Assembly: GCF_000336385.2 (NCBI RefSeq) | Contig: NZ_HG424559.1 | Coordinates: 66,390 to 130,389, forward strand | DNA length: 64,000 bases | Direction of reading: 5' to 3' | Source: Lysobacter antibioticus HS124 | GTDB lineage: Bacteria; Pseudomonadota; Gammaproteobacteria; Xanthomonadales; Xanthomonadaceae | Part shown: positions 63,834 through 64,000 of the stretch, in pieces | How the letters are laid out: each line of letters begins with the position of its first letter | Numbering within the stretch: the first letter of the stretch is position 1 | Made by a program: the position numbers and the translations under genes | The notes under the pieces: generated by a model | What the model saw: the letters and a program-made list of their open reading frames with translations, nothing else | What the model was told of the DNA's origin: nothing | Databases searched by the model: none

Positions 63834-64000
63834 GCGGTGTTCTCTCGGCTACTTGTTCGGCTACATGGGCGCGTTGCCGCGACCTTGGCTTGGCGCCGTG
63901 GCGCCCAGTCGTTTGGACGCCTTGCGCGGCCCGCCGTGCGTGCCGCACCTGCGTACCGTGGTGCGAATTGCTGAAGCAAAGGGATGGATGTGGTGCCCAA
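63834..64000 (-). promoter_or_regulatory. Upstream region of the nuo operon
   Basis: The last 167 bases lie upstream of nuoA and must hold at least part of its leader. I see no clear sigma-70 promoter and no other gene that I can support. Confidence 0.35.

Overview
The window reads as chromosomal DNA of a high-GC gammaproteobacterium of the Xanthomonadaceae/Lysobacteraceae, most likely Lysobacter or a close relative. The support is: GC-rich codon use, large TonB-dependent receptors, the metY-rimP-nusA-infB-rbfA-truB-rpsO-pnp cluster next to a 14-gene nuo operon, 'TAGGAGCGGCGTAAGCCGCG' inverted repeats, and heptamer repeats of the GGGATTC type. The genus is inferred from gene content; no database was searched.

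Layout. 1-16.7 kb is accessory chromosome: a TonB-dependent receptor, a GntP-type permease, a secreted GH99-like glycosidase, a REPIN-like repeat pair, a RegB/RegA-like redox two-component pair, a small exported protein, a second large Oar-like TonB receptor, a DUF1800/DUF1501 pair, and a divergent LysR regulator/SDR pair. 16.8-35.9 kb is a clearly AT-richer island bounded by decayed insertion sequences (an IS1595-type relic on the left, IS3-type relics on the right). It carries a four-gene minus-strand type I secretion/toxin operon: ABC transporter, HlyD-type adaptor, second ABC transporter, then one intact 11.1-kb gene. 35.9-38.5 kb holds an AraC regulator and two unrecognised genes. 38.5-48.5 kb is the housekeeping translation/RNA cluster in the classical order on the minus strand, headed by an initiator tRNA. 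48.7-63.8 kb is the complete nuoA-N operon on the minus strand.

The most interesting system is the island. The 3707-residue protein contains a peptidase C80-type cysteine protease domain, with His1072 in VVGHGR and Cys1119 in LVGCSL. This is the inositol-phosphate-activated self-cleaving domain of MARTX and large clostridial toxins. A long hydrophobic segment follows at about residues 1729-1800, like the pore/translocation region of those toxins. A few degenerate RTX-like motifs come next, and the protein ends in a tandem pair of about 115-residue beta-rich domains plus a short tail. The secretion genes have the atypical two-ATPase-plus-one-HlyD composition (rtxB-rtxD-rtxE) known from MARTX loci. 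No acyltransferase (rtxC) is seen. The roughly 990 residues before the protease domain, where an effector cargo would sit, match nothing I recognise.

A second theme is repeat biology. Heptamer arrays facing each other as inverted pairs occupy at least four intergenic sites, two of them inside essential operons (infB-rbfA and nuoE-nuoD), and at one site the array supplies the C-terminal codons and stop of a LysR gene.
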